64,000 bases of DNA from Elstera sp043721315 (GCA_043721315.1 JAYSQZ010000034.1:94582-158581); one strand, 5' to 3'. Positions 26,522 through 35,858 are shown, counted from the first letter of the stretch. Numbers and translations are program-made. The notes: generated by a model from the sequence alone, not told the origin.

Positions 26522-27922
26522 CTAAATCGGCTGTGGAATCGCCCGCCCGGTGCCCTGGGTCAGCGCCCAGAAGCGCCAGACCATGAGGAACGAGACCGTG
26601 GCCAGCCCCAAAGCAAGGCCGATCCACACGCCAATGCCTTTCCAGTCCAGCACGAAACCCAGCACGTAGCTGGTGGTCAGCCCAACGCCCCAGTAGCCGA
26701 ACACGGCAAACAGCATTGGCACGCGCGTGTCCGACAGGCCGCGCAGGCTGGCCGTGCCGATCACCTGCATCCCGTCGAACAGTTGGAACAGGGCGGCGAT
26801 GGCAAGATAGGTTACGGCCAACTCCAGCACGGCCACATTCGCCGCCGCCTCGGCATCCAAAAATTGCCGCGCTAGCGGGTAGGGTATCAGCCAGAGAATC
26901 ACCGCCGCCGCCCCCATAACGGCAAGCCCCATGCCCTGCGCCACCCAGCCCGCCCGTGCCGCAGCCTCCGGCTCGCCGCGCCCAACCGCTGCCGCAATCC
27001 GCACTGTTGCGGCTTGAGAAATACCCCAAGGCACCATAAAGGTGAGGGACGCTAGCAAAATGGCGATCTGGTGCGCCGCCAGCGCGTCGGTCCCCAGCCA
27101 ACCCATCATTATCCCGGCGATAGCAAAAAGCCCCACTTCCATCACCATCGTAATCGAAATCGGCAGACCGAGCGTCAGCATCCGCCGCCATAACGCTGCC
27201 TCGGGTCGCCACGCGCCGCCCGCTTTCCACAGCGCCGCAAAGGGCGCTTGCGTGGTGATATAGATCAGCATGGCCGCCACCATCAGCCAGCACCCCGTAG
27301 CCGTGGCAATCCCTGCACCGATCAAACCGAAGGCCGGAATCCACGGCAGGCCGATGCTCTCCCCGCCGAAAACCAGCAGCAAATCCAGCACTGCATTCAA
27401 CCCAAAAGCCCCCGCCGCAAAGACCAGCGACAGGTTGGCTTTGTGATAGGTCACAAGCAGATTGCGAACCACGGTCATCAGTAACAGCGGCGGGATCGAC
27501 CAACACAAGGCATCGAGATAATGCGCGGCTTCCTTGGCCAAAGCGGGTGCCTGCCCCAGCCAAAGCAGGAGAGTTTCCGAGAATCCCAGGAACAGGGCAA
27601 TCCCCAGGCCAATAACGCTATTCAGCCCCAAGCCCTGCCGCAGAATCCGCGCTTGCCCCGCCGTATCGCCCTCGCCGTGGGCTTGCGCCAGCATGGGCGC
27701 GGTGACAGTGGCAAGGCCCATGCCGAAGAACCAGAAGAACACCCACAGCCCTTGCGCGAGTGCCGCTGCCGCCAGCGGCTCCTTCCCCAAATGGCCGATG
27801 ACCAGCATATCGGTCAGGTTCATGCCCATTTGCAGCAGTTGCCCAAGCGCCACCGGCCCGGCCAGAACCAGCATGGCCCAGCCTTCTGTACGCCAAGCCG
27901 CCGCCGAAAACCCTTTTGTCAT
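26522..27922 (-). CDS. MATE family efflux transporter
   Basis: A 466-residue MATE (multidrug and toxin extrusion) transporter with about 12 membrane segments in two homologous halves. It starts ALGQLLQMGMNLTDMLVIGHLG and the second half begins PISITMVMEVGLFAIAGIMMGWLG. These proteins expel cationic drugs in exchange for Na+ or H+. The start at 27922 overlaps the DUF815 stop (ATGA), so translation is probably coupled. A longer frame to 28129 is rejected as overlapping DUF815. Confidence 0.92.
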   Translation of the reverse strand: MTKGFSAAAWRTEGWAMLVLAGPVALGQLLQMGMNLTDMLVIGHLGKEPLAAAALAQGLWVFFWFFGMGLATVTAPMLAQAHGEGDTAGQARILRQGLGLNSVIGLGIALFLGFSETLLLWLGQAPALAKEAAHYLDALCWSIPPLLLMTVVRNLLVTYHKANLSLVFAAGAFGLNAVLDLLLVFGGESIGLPWIPAFGLIGAGIATATGCWLMVAAMLIYITTQAPFAALWKAGGAWRPEAALWRRMLTLGLPISITMVMEVGLFAIAGIMMGWLGTDALAAHQIAILLASLTFMVPWGISQAATVRIAAAVGRGEPEAAARAGWVAQGMGLAVMGAAAVILWLIPYPLARQFLDAEAAANVAVLELAVTYLAIAALFQLFDGMQVIGTASLRGLSDTRVPMLFAVFGYWGVGLTTSYVLGFVLDWKGIGVWIGLALGLATVSFLMVWRFWALTQGTGRAIPQPI

Positions 27923-28797
27923 GTAAGTCTCATTTCTAGTCCCAAACGCCCGGCCAAATCTTGGATATAGTGCCAGGCAGTGCGGCCCGACCGTGCGCCG
28001 CGCGTGATCGCCCATTCCAGCGCCTCCGCCCGCAAAGCCTCCGGCGGGTAGTGTAAGCCGAAGTGGGCCGCATAGCCCGTGACCATGGCCAGATACGTCT
28101 CTTGATCGCAGGCGTGGAACCCGAGCCACAGACCAAACCGATCCGACAGCGAAACCTTTTCTTCCACAGCTTCCCCTGCGTGAATCGCCGTCGAGCGCTC
28201 GTTTTCGATCATCTCGCGGGATAGGATGTGACGGCGGTTGGAGGTGGCGTAGAGCAGCACGTTTTCAGGCCGCCCCTCGATACCACCATCCAGAATCGCT
28301 TTGAGCGATTTATAGGTCGTGTCCCCCGCATCGAACGACAGATCGTCGCAAAATAGCAGGCAGCGCCGGGTTAACCCGCGCAAGACCGAGAGCAGCGCGG
28401 GCAGCGACGGAATATCTTCCCGGTGAATTTCGATCAACGCCAAGCGCTGGGCCGGATTGGCGGGAGCTTGCGCGTTGATCGCGGCGTGAACGGCTTTCAC
28501 CAGGCTACTCTTGCCCATACCGCGCGCGCCCCACAGCAGGGCATTATTGGCAGGCAGGCCGCGCGCAAACCGTTCTGTATTCGCAACGAGTGCGTCTTTC
28601 GAGCGCTCGATGCCCTGTAGCAGAGTGATCTCCACCCGCGCCACCGAGGGCACCGGCTCCAGCCAGCCCCGGTCGGCGTGCCACACGAACGCATCGGCAG
28701 CCGCGAGATCGAACTCCGGCGTCGGCGCGGGCGCTAACCGCTCCAGCGCGTCGGCAATGCGGGTTAGGTGCGTGAGCAGGGCCGGACTTTCGAGCAT
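27919..28797 (-). CDS. DUF815 family AAA+ ATPase
   Basis: A 292-residue DUF815 ATPase with Walker A GARGMGKSS, Walker B LLFCDDLSF and a sensor region LLYATSNRRHI. DUF815 proteins are conserved in alphaproteobacteria and their function is not established. The start is ATG 28797; an upstream frame to 28926 overlaps the nucleotidyltransferase gene. It is the first gene of a two-gene unit with the MATE transporter. Confidence 0.85.
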   Translation of the reverse strand: MLESPALLTHLTRIADALERLAPAPTPEFDLAAADAFVWHADRGWLEPVPSVARVEITLLQGIERSKDALVANTERFARGLPANNALLWGARGMGKSSLVKAVHAAINAQAPANPAQRLALIEIHREDIPSLPALLSVLRGLTRRCLLFCDDLSFDAGDTTYKSLKAILDGGIEGRPENVLLYATSNRRHILSREMIENERSTAIHAGEAVEEKVSLSDRFGLWLGFHACDQETYLAMVTGYAAHFGLHYPPEALRAEALEWAITRGARSGRTAWHYIQDLAGRLGLEMRLT

Positions 28798-28888
28798 TGA
28801 GCAGCTTTCTTCAGAAAAAACACAGTCAAACGCCCTCGCCAGGCGATTGTCCAGTGGCAATATCCGATGTCGGATATGTTTCAAGTGA

Positions 28889-29572
28889 TTAGGACGGGAG
28901 AGTTTGCCGAACCAGCGCCTCGGCAATCGCGGGTGCGCCCGCCGGGTCCATCGCCATACCGTGCAGGCAAGACGCTAAATAGGGTTGATCTTGGAGCCGG
29001 ATCACACTGGCGCTAAAGGCCGTGAGCAGATGATTGCCATAGGCGGCGCGCGCCAAATCCCAAGCCTGCGACGGGATTGGCCCCCACCCCCTAATCATCA
29101 TCGCAAGATCAATCGCGTCGCGGCTGAGAGTGCTGGCATCCAGCCCGCGATCTGCATTCGCCAGGAGTTTGGACGCATACAGACTAACGGGATCGAGCGT
29201 CGCGACACCCAAAAGCGCGTGGCGTGTGCCGGACAGCGGAATCCGTGCCTCCCGAATAATCTCGAATTTGATGGTGCTCGCGCCGACGGCTACGCGGGTG
29301 CGAATGCCGTATTGGTCGCGCCGAACGTGGCCGACTTGCTGAACGGATTGCGTAAAAATCGGCGCGATTTCATCAACAATACGGTTTCGCAATAACCGAT
29401 ACCCGTCTTGCGAGGCGCAGAGAAAATCAATATCGACGGACTCACGATACTCGCCTAGCAACAGGGTAATCGCCGTACCGCCGCCAAAAAAACACGCCGC
29501 CTCTTCCAGAAAATCAGCATCCAGCGCCTGAAAAACCGTCGCAATTGCTTGGTGATGCAGGCGCTTAAACAT
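28889..29572 (-). CDS. AbiEii/MenT-like nucleotidyltransferase (putative toxin)
   Basis: A 227-residue protein with the nucleotidyltransferase signature FFGGGTAITLLLG followed by SVDIDFLC (GGT plus SDID-type acidic pair), as in AbiEii/MenT-type toxins and related free-standing transferases. It begins eight bases inside the end of a 67-residue upstream gene, a toxin-antitoxin-like coupling. Known AbiEii toxins block tRNA or nucleotide metabolism; activity here is not proven, and its base composition matches the chromosome. Confidence 0.65.
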   Translation of the reverse strand: MFKRLHHQAIATVFQALDADFLEEAACFFGGGTAITLLLGEYRESVDIDFLCASQDGYRLLRNRIVDEIAPIFTQSVQQVGHVRRDQYGIRTRVAVGASTIKFEIIREARIPLSGTRHALLGVATLDPVSLYASKLLANADRGLDASTLSRDAIDLAMMIRGWGPIPSQAWDLARAAYGNHLLTAFSASVIRLQDQPYLASCLHGMAMDPAGAPAIAEALVRQTLPS

Positions 29573-29768
29573 TCAACACCCCGCCGCCGTAGCGCGTGGC
29601 GAGCGCTTGAATCAACCCGCGCTCCTCCGCCCCCAACGCGCTCGAATCGACGTGTCGCCAGTTACGTTCGTAGAGCGCAAGCGCGTCGGCCCCGCCCAAA
29701 ACCGCCTCGGGCGGGCGGTTCCAACAGAGTTTTCGGAGTTCGGGATAGTCGGCAATTCGGACTAGCAT
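29565..29768 (-). CDS. Small partner gene of the AbiEii-like protein (putative antitoxin)
   Basis: A 67-residue protein beginning MLVRIADYPELRKLCWNRP, rich in Leu, Arg and Ala, with no motif I recognise. ATG 29768 starts the gene and its stop overlaps the nucleotidyltransferase start by eight bases. A small gene feeding directly into a nucleotidyltransferase fits an antitoxin-toxin layout; this is inferred from position, not from sequence similarity. Confidence 0.6.
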   Translation of the reverse strand: MLVRIADYPELRKLCWNRPPEAVLGGADALALYERNWRHVDSSALGAEERGLIQALATRYGGGVLNV

Positions 29769-29802
29769 GGGCCGAAGTATAGCGCTTTTACGGGGAAAAG
29801 AG

Positions 29803-31071
29803 CTACCCCAGCGCCCGCCAGCCAATATCACGCCGACAGAAACCATCGTCCCAGTGGATGAGATCGACCGCCTGATAGGCCCGCTCCCGCGCTGCCGCCA
29901 AATCCTCGCCCGTTGCGGTAACGGCGAGCACACGGCCCCCGTTTGCAAGAAGCCCTGCTGCGCCCTGTTGAGTGCCCGCGTGAAAGACAGTCACGCCCGG
30001 CACGGTTGCCGCTGCCGCAAGCCCCTCGATCACCCCGCCTTTTTTCGGCTCGCCCGGATAGCCCTGACCCGCCAGAATAACGGTAATCGCGGGGGCCGCG
30101 CTCCAGAGCAAAGTTACGTCATCGAGACGACCGTTGCGCGCTGCCAACAGCGCCGGAAGCAGGTCGGAGCTTAAGCGCGGCATGAGGGTTTCGCACTCGG
30201 GGTCGCCGAAGCGGATGTTATATTCGATCAGGCGCGGCCCTTGCGCCGTCAGCATCAGCCCTGCGAACAGAATACCTTTGAACGGGCAACCGCGCGCCGC
30301 CATCGCGTCGAGGGTCGGCTGTATCATCGTTGCCATCACCTCGGCTTGCAGGGCCGGCGTGAAGATCGGTGCGGGGGAATAGGCCCCCATACCGCCCGTA
30401 TTCGGGCCGGTATCGCCATCGAAAGCGCGCTTATGGTCTTGGGCCGCCGCCAAGGGCACGCCGCGCACGCCGTCGCAGAGCACGAAAAAGCTAACCTCTT
30501 CGCCCTCCATAAACTCTTCGATCACCAGTTCTGCGCCCGCCGCGCCAAATTTGCCGCCGTCCATCGCCTCGCTAATCGCGGTTTCGGCTTCAGCGAGGGT
30601 CATCGCGACGGTAACGCCCTTGCCCGCTGCCAGCCCATCGGTTTTAACGACGATCGGCACCCCGTGCTGCCGAACGTAAGCGCGCGCCGCCTCGGCATCG
30701 GTAAAGCGGGCGTAGGCGGCAGTGGGAACCCCGGCAGCCGCGACGACATCCTTCATAAAGCCCTTCGAGCCTTCAAGTTGGGCAGCAGCTTGCGAGGGGC
30801 CGAAAGCGGCAATGCCCGCAGCTTCCAGCGCATCGACGAGGCCGAGGGTCAGCGGCTCTTCCGGCCCGACGATAACGAAGTCGATTTCAGTTTGGCGTGC
30901 AAACGCAACAATACCCGCACGATCGGTTGCCGCCAGCGGTACGCAGTCCGCCACCAGGGCAATGCCGGGATTGCCGGGGGCGCAGAAGAGTTTAGTGAGG
31001 CGCGGGGACGTTGCCAATTTCCAACACAGCGCGTGCTCGCGCCCACCACCCCCGACGACCAAAATCTTCAC
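29803..31071 (-). CDS. purD: Phosphoribosylamine-glycine ligase
   Basis: PurD (GARS), 422 residues, ligates glycine to phosphoribosylamine in purine synthesis. The N-domain begins ILVVGGGGREHALCWKLA. The ATP-grasp core has IVVKTDGLAAGKGVTVA, EFMEGEEVSFFVLCDG, QDHKRAFDGDTGPNTGGMGA and EYNIRFGDPECE. The length matches the family. Confidence 0.97.
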   Translation of the reverse strand: MKILVVGGGGREHALCWKLATSPRLTKLFCAPGNPGIALVADCVPLAATDRAGIVAFARQTEIDFVIVGPEEPLTLGLVDALEAAGIAAFGPSQAAAQLEGSKGFMKDVVAAAGVPTAAYARFTDAEAARAYVRQHGVPIVVKTDGLAAGKGVTVAMTLAEAETAISEAMDGGKFGAAGAELVIEEFMEGEEVSFFVLCDGVRGVPLAAAQDHKRAFDGDTGPNTGGMGAYSPAPIFTPALQAEVMATMIQPTLDAMAARGCPFKGILFAGLMLTAQGPRLIEYNIRFGDPECETLMPRLSSDLLPALLAARNGRLDDVTLLWSAAPAITVILAGQGYPGEPKKGGVIEGLAAAATVPGVTVFHAGTQQGAAGLLANGGRVLAVTATGEDLAAARERAYQAVDLIHWDDGFCRRDIGWRALG

Positions 31072-31104
31072 AGGCTTATCTTCTTCACAGGCGTTTCTTT
31101 CTGT

Positions 31105-31977
31105 CTAAATCTGTTCAGCGATGAAGCGTGTGCGCGCATCAATGAGGAACGGCAGCGCATCGGTTAAGGCCAAATCCAGCAGTGCGCGTTCTTCGGTCAA
31201 GGCGAGTAGCGGCACCATTGTTGCCGTCGAGCGCTCCAGCGCCTTCAGTGGGTTCAGCGTTCGCAGGAAATAACCTAGGTAGAGGGCGGTAAAAATATCG
31301 CCCGCGCCATCGAAACGCCGGGCTAGCCGGGGTTGGCGGATGCGGAACGTGCCCTCGTCGCACACCAGCAGCGTATCAATGCTATCGTCCGGCACGTCCG
31401 CCCCATCGTAGGAGGTGACGCAAACGATGCGCGGGCCGCTCGCTGACATCCGTTGCCGCAGCCCCGCCACCGCCGCACGGGTGGCGGTAAGATCGCTCAA
31501 GGATTGCCCGGTCAGAATACCCAACTCGAAGCGGTTCGGTGTGAGAATATCGGCCTGCGGCACCAGCAGGTCGCGGAACACGTCCGGCAGTTCCGGGCGC
31601 ACATACAGGCCCTCGCCGTGGGCAAGATCGGCATCGCCCATCACGGGGTCGCACACATAAAGACTGCTGCTATGGTGGCGCCGCACAGTGGTAATGGCTT
31701 CGGCCACGACCGCACCCATGCCGGGATCCCCCAGATAGCCCGACAAAACCGCCTCGCAGCGCCCGAACAAATCGCGCGCCTCAAGCCCGGCCACCAGCGC
31801 CGAAATATCGTCGGGCGGAATGTTCCGTCCGCGAAAGGCCCCGCGCCCCGGATGATTGGAGAGCACGACCGTATTAAGCGCCCACACTTCCTGCCCAAGC
31901 GCCTGCAACGGCAAAACTGCCGCGCTATTGCCGACATGGCCTTGGACAACGGAGGATTGGATCGACAAAACAGGCAT
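31105..31977 (-). CDS. pdxY: Pyridoxal kinase
   Basis: A 290-residue PfkB-like pyridoxal kinase that phosphorylates pyridoxal in the PLP salvage pathway. It has LSIQSSVVQGHVGNSAAVLP, VCDPVMGD, DILTPNRFELGILTG and the catalytic FDGAGDIFTALYLG. It lies 34 bp from purD on the same strand. The assignment to pdxY rather than pdxK rests on overall motif pattern. Confidence 0.9.
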   Translation of the reverse strand: MPVLSIQSSVVQGHVGNSAAVLPLQALGQEVWALNTVVLSNHPGRGAFRGRNIPPDDISALVAGLEARDLFGRCEAVLSGYLGDPGMGAVVAEAITTVRRHHSSSLYVCDPVMGDADLAHGEGLYVRPELPDVFRDLLVPQADILTPNRFELGILTGQSLSDLTATRAAVAGLRQRMSASGPRIVCVTSYDGADVPDDSIDTLLVCDEGTFRIRQPRLARRFDGAGDIFTALYLGYFLRTLNPLKALERSTATMVPLLALTEERALLDLALTDALPFLIDARTRFIAEQI

Positions 31978-32325
31978 GGCGCGCCACCGGCAAAGGATAA
32001 AAATAAACGATATTGCAAGCGTTTATAGGACAGGTCCGGCCTGACGCCAAGAAAAAGCCGCTCTTCCTGATCCCCGAAAACCGCATAGCACTAAGGTTTC
32101 TGCGGCATTCTTGCTCCGTCGTGACGCGGCAAAAGGCGCATAAGAACGCACGCAGGAATCCCGCCGCTGCGTTGACTTGGCAGGGTGCTCGGTCTAGGTA
32201 ATAGTCGCACTACAATTGTTCGCTGAGCGCTCTGCGTATCAAGAAAGCGTGAGCGGAGTAGAGCCGGGATAATGGTCTCATGTGAGACTTTTAAGATACG
32301 GCTCTTGGGAAGGGGATCAGAGGAT
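31978..32325. other. Intergenic region between pdxY and sdhC
   Basis: The 348 bp between these divergent genes hold no gene I can support. They must contain both promoters. A weak sdh candidate is TTGACT at 32172-32177 with GGTAAT at 32197-32202 (19-bp spacing). Confidence 0.4.
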
Positions 32326-32709
32326 ATGGATGCGCGTAAACGGCCCCTGTCGCCGCACCTGCAAATCTACCGCTGGCAAATCACGAATTCGCTGTCGATT
32401 CTCCATCGGATGACGGGCGTCGCCCTATCGGTCGGAACGCTGCTGCTGCTGTACTGGCTGGCGGCGGCGGCAACCGGGCCTGCGGCGTTTGCGACGGCGC
32501 AGGCCGTGGTCGGATCGTGGATCGGGCGACTGCTGCTGTTTGGCTGGTCGATTGCGCTGTTTTATCATCTGTGCAATGGCCTGCGGCATCTCGCTTGGGA
32601 TGCTGGCTATGGGTTCAGCTTGCCCAGCGTTACCAAGTCCGGCATGGCCGTGCTCGGGGCTACGGCAGTTCTTACGCTCGCGGCTTGGATCGCGGGCCTC
32701 GTGCTTTAA
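32326..32709 (+). CDS. sdhC: Succinate dehydrogenase cytochrome b556 subunit
   Basis: SdhC, 127 residues, with three membrane helices. It anchors the complex and helps bind heme b and ubiquinone. Visible are RPLSPHLQIYRWQ and SLSILHRMTGVALS (quinone-site Ser and Arg), and the heme-ligand helix YHLCNGLRHLAWD. ATG 32326 follows an AGAGGAT ribosome site. It starts the sdhCDAB operon. Confidence 0.94.
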   Translation: MDARKRPLSPHLQIYRWQITNSLSILHRMTGVALSVGTLLLLYWLAAAATGPAAFATAQAVVGSWIGRLLLFGWSIALFYHLCNGLRHLAWDAGYGFSLPSVTKSGMAVLGATAVLTLAAWIAGLVL

Positions 32710-32722
32710 GGAAGCGACGGCA

Positions 32723-33115
32723 ATGACGGCACCGAACGGAATGCGGACGATGCTGGGCCGCGTGCGCGGCCTGGGATCGGCGAAAAGCGGGTTCGCCCAT
32801 TGGTGGGCACAGCGGATGACGGCCTTGGCCCTCGTCCCGCTCGTGCTCTGGTTTGTCATCAGCATCATCAGCCTTGTCGGGGCGGACCACGCGGCGGTAT
32901 CGGCCTGGGCCGGGCAACCGGTTTGCGGCGCGCTGCTCATTGCTTTGGTGATCGCGGTCTTCCACCACGCCCAACTGGGGCTTTCCGTGGTGATCGAAGA
33001 TTATGTGCATGAGGAAGCACCCAAAATCGCCGCCTTAGTGGCCGTGCGGGGCCTTGCGGCTCTCCTGGGCCTCATCGGTGTGGTTTCGGTGCTGAAGCTG
33101 ATGGTGGGGAGTTAA
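32723..33115 (+). CDS. sdhD: Succinate dehydrogenase membrane anchor subunit
   Basis: SdhD, 130 residues, with three membrane helices. It has HWWAQRMTALALVPLVLWF and the heme/quinone helix FHHAQLGLSVVIEDYVHEE. It begins 13 bp after sdhC and ends 2 bp before sdhA, consistent with a single operon. Confidence 0.94.
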   Translation: MTAPNGMRTMLGRVRGLGSAKSGFAHWWAQRMTALALVPLVLWFVISIISLVGADHAAVSAWAGQPVCGALLIALVIAVFHHAQLGLSVVIEDYVHEEAPKIAALVAVRGLAALLGLIGVVSVLKLMVGS

Positions 33116-33117
33116 GC

Positions 33118-34908
33118 ATGGTGCAGAGCTATAAGATCGTCGATCACACCTACGATGTCGTCGTTGTCGGCGCAGGCGGTGCAGGATTGCGCGCGACGCT
33201 GGGCATGACCGCAGCGGGCCTAAAAACCGCCTGCGTGACCAAAGTCTTCCCAACCCGCTCCCACACGGTTGCCGCTCAAGGCGGTATCGGGGCGGCGCTG
33301 GCGAATATGGGCGATGATAACTGGCGCTACCATATGTACGATACCGTCAAGGGTTCCGACTGGCTCGGCGACCAAGACGCGATTGAGTACCTGTGCCGTA
33401 ACGCTATTCCCGCTGTGTACGAGCTTGAGCATTTCGGCGTGCCGTTCAGCCGCACCGAAGATGGCAAGATTTATCAGCGCCCCTTCGGCGGCCATACCCA
33501 ACGCTATGGCGAAGCGATGGCGAAACGCGCCTGCGCCGCTGCCGACCGCACGGGCCACGCTATTCTGCACACGCTCTATCAGCAGTGCCTGAAGCATAAG
33601 GCGGAATTCTTCGTCGAATATTTCGCGCTCGATCTGATTATGGATGCCGATGGCACCTGCCGGGGCGTGATGGCGCTGAATTTGGAAGACGGCGTTATCC
33701 ACCGCTTCCGCGCGCACATGGTCGTGCTGGCGACGGGCGGTTATGGCCGCGCCTATTTCTCCTGCACCTCCGCCCATACCTGCACCGGCGACGGTAGCGC
33801 GATGGTCTTGCGCGCGGGGTTGCCGCTTCAGGATATGGAGTTCGTGCAGTTCCATCCAACGGGAATCTACGGCTCCGGCTGCTTGATTACCGAAGGCGCG
33901 CGCGGCGAAGGTGGCTATCTCACCAACTCCGCTGGCGAGCGCTTTATGGAACGCTACGCCCCCTCCGCCAAAGACCTTGCCAGCCGCGACGTTGTGAGCC
34001 GCGCGATGACAGTGGAAATCAACGAAGGGCGCGGTGTTGGGCCTGCCGGCGACCATATCATGCTGCATCTGGAGCATCTCGATCCCGCGACCCTGCACGA
34101 GCGTTTGCCGGGCATTTCCGAGACCGCGAAGATTTTTGCGGGCGTTGAAGTAACGAAGGAGCCGATCCCGGTTCTGCCGACGGTTCATTATAACATGGGC
34201 GGGATTCCAACCAATTATATGGCCGAAGTGATCCGCCCGTCCGAGGCTAACCCGGACGCTGTGGTTCCGGGGCTGATGGCGATTGGGGAAGCGGCCTGTG
34301 TGTCGGTCCACGGCGCGAACCGCCTTGGCACGAACTCGCTGATTGATCTCGTCGTCTTCGGTCGGGCTGCCGCGCATAGAGCCGCCGAAGTCGTGAAGCC
34401 CGGCGCGCCGCACAAGCCCTTGCCCGCCAATGCCGGAGATAACGCGCTGGCGCGTCTCGACCGTATCCGCAACGCTAAAGGTGGCAGCACGACCGCTTCC
34501 TTACGCGACAAGCTGCAACGGACCATGCAGGCCCATGCGGCAGTGTTCCGTAACACAAAGCTACTCTCGGAAGGTGTCGAGAAGGTCAATGCCCTCGCCA
34601 AGGGCTTGGACGATCTCGGCATTACCGACCGTTCGTTGATCTGGAACAGCGACCTGATCGAAGCCTTGGAGCTTGATAATCTCATTGGGCAGGCTCAGGC
34701 GACGATGGTCTCGGGCGACGCGCGCCAGGAAAGCCGGGGGGCACACGCCCACGATGATTTCCCGGATCGCGACGATGTTACCTGGATGAAGCATTCGGTG
34801 GCCTGGGTGGACGAGAAGAGCAACGTGTCGCTCACTTACCGCCCGGTTCATATGTACACTTTGACCGAAGAGGCCGAAGTTTTCCCGCCCAAAGCGCGCG
34901 TTTACTAG
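33118..34908 (+). CDS. sdhA: Succinate dehydrogenase flavoprotein subunit
   Basis: SdhA, 596 residues, oxidises succinate to fumarate and holds covalent FAD. It has DVVVVGAGGAGLRATLGM, the flavinylated histidine in RSHTVAAQGGIGAAL, the active-site region FVQFHPTGIYGSGCLITEGARGE (split here as FVQFHPTGIYGSG and CLITEGARGEGG), and HGANRLGTNSLIDLVVFGR. The end runs into a paired inverted repeat before sdhB. Confidence 0.98.
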   Translation: MVQSYKIVDHTYDVVVVGAGGAGLRATLGMTAAGLKTACVTKVFPTRSHTVAAQGGIGAALANMGDDNWRYHMYDTVKGSDWLGDQDAIEYLCRNAIPAVYELEHFGVPFSRTEDGKIYQRPFGGHTQRYGEAMAKRACAAADRTGHAILHTLYQQCLKHKAEFFVEYFALDLIMDADGTCRGVMALNLEDGVIHRFRAHMVVLATGGYGRAYFSCTSAHTCTGDGSAMVLRAGLPLQDMEFVQFHPTGIYGSGCLITEGARGEGGYLTNSAGERFMERYAPSAKDLASRDVVSRAMTVEINEGRGVGPAGDHIMLHLEHLDPATLHERLPGISETAKIFAGVEVTKEPIPVLPTVHYNMGGIPTNYMAEVIRPSEANPDAVVPGLMAIGEAACVSVHGANRLGTNSLIDLVVFGRAAAHRAAEVVKPGAPHKPLPANAGDNALARLDRIRNAKGGSTTASLRDKLQRTMQAHAAVFRNTKLLSEGVEKVNALAKGLDDLGITDRSLIWNSDLIEALELDNLIGQAQATMVSGDARQESRGAHAHDDFPDRDDVTWMKHSVAWVDEKSNVSLTYRPVHMYTLTEEAEVFPPKARVY

Positions 34909-35002
34909 AGCGGGATGGCTAGAATGAACTTTCACCCCGCTCTCCGTCTTCATTCGGTCGCATTTTGCTGTCGCCGGGCGCAAACGCCCGCCGGCAAAAT
35001 GC
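34907..35002. repeat. Composite palindromes between sdhA and sdhB
   Basis: AGAGCGGG at 34907-34914 pairs with CCCGCTCT at 34936-34943. GCATTTTGC at 34960-34968 pairs with GCAAAATGC at 34994-35002 around an inner CGGGCG/CGCCCG hairpin at 34975-34990. The first hairpin overlaps the sdhA stop codon. It may stabilise or attenuate the operon mRNA, or be a repeated extragenic element. Confidence 0.75.
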
Positions 35003-35020
35003 TCTAAAAGGATCGTAAAA

Positions 35021-35797
35021 ATGGCTCAGTTCAAACTTCCGGCCAATTCGACGATCAGCGAAGGCAAAACCTTCCGCGCCGAAGGGGCAAAGCGCATCAA
35101 GCGGTTCCGCCTGTATCGGTGGGATCCTGAAAGCGGCCAGAACCCGCGCCTCGACACTTACGAGATAGATCTCGATAAGTGCGGGCCGATGGTGCTGGAC
35201 GCGCTGATCAAAATTAAAAACGAAGTCGATTCAACTGTCACGTTCCGCCGTTCCTGCCGGGAAGGCATTTGCGGGTCGTGCGCGATGAATATTGATGGCA
35301 CCAACACGCTGGCGTGCTTGAAACCGATCGACGATGTTTCGGGCGACGTAAAGGTTTACCCGCTCCCGCATATGCCAGTGGTGAAAGACCTGGTGCCGGA
35401 CTTGTCGGTGCCTTACGCGCAATATGCCTCTATTGAACCGTGGCTGAAGTCCGAAACTGTGCCGCCGCCCGATAAGGAGCGCACGCAATCGGTGGAAGAG
35501 CGCGCCAAGATAGATGGGCTGTGGGAATGCATTCTGTGCTTCTGCTGTTCCACCTCGTGCCCAAGCTACTGGTGGAACGGCGACCGCTACTTAGGCCCAG
35601 CCGTTCTGCTGCAAGCCTACCGCTGGCTGGCCGATAGCCGCGATGAACATAAGGGCGAGCGGCTCGATAACCTCGAAGATCCGTTCCGCCTTTACCGCTG
35701 TCACACGATCATGAACTGCACCAAGACCTGCCCGAAGGGGTTGAACCCGGCAAAGGCGATTGGTGAGATTAAAAAGATGATCGTGGCCCGCGCCTAA
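35021..35797 (+). CDS. sdhB: Succinate dehydrogenase iron-sulfur subunit
   Basis: SdhB, 258 residues, carries electrons from FAD to quinone through three clusters. Ligands are CREGICGSC plus the later C for 2Fe-2S, CILCFCCSTSCP for 4Fe-4S, and CHTIMNCTKTCPKGLNP for the third cluster region. AAAGGATCGTAAAA precedes the ATG. A strong terminator follows. Confidence 0.97.
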   Translation: MAQFKLPANSTISEGKTFRAEGAKRIKRFRLYRWDPESGQNPRLDTYEIDLDKCGPMVLDALIKIKNEVDSTVTFRRSCREGICGSCAMNIDGTNTLACLKPIDDVSGDVKVYPLPHMPVVKDLVPDLSVPYAQYASIEPWLKSETVPPPDKERTQSVEERAKIDGLWECILCFCCSTSCPSYWWNGDRYLGPAVLLQAYRWLADSRDEHKGERLDNLEDPFRLYRCHTIMNCTKTCPKGLNPAKAIGEIKKMIVARA

Positions 35798-35825
35798 GCC
35801 TTCGTTTCAATCGTATATTTTTTTG

Positions 35826-35858
35826 AAAAGCCCCGGTCTGCTCTGGCCGGGGTTTTTT
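35826..35858 (+). terminator. Intrinsic terminator of the sdh operon
   Basis: CCCCGG at 35831-35836 pairs with CCGGGG at 35847-35852, followed by six T. It lies 30 bp after the sdhB stop. Confidence 0.9.
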
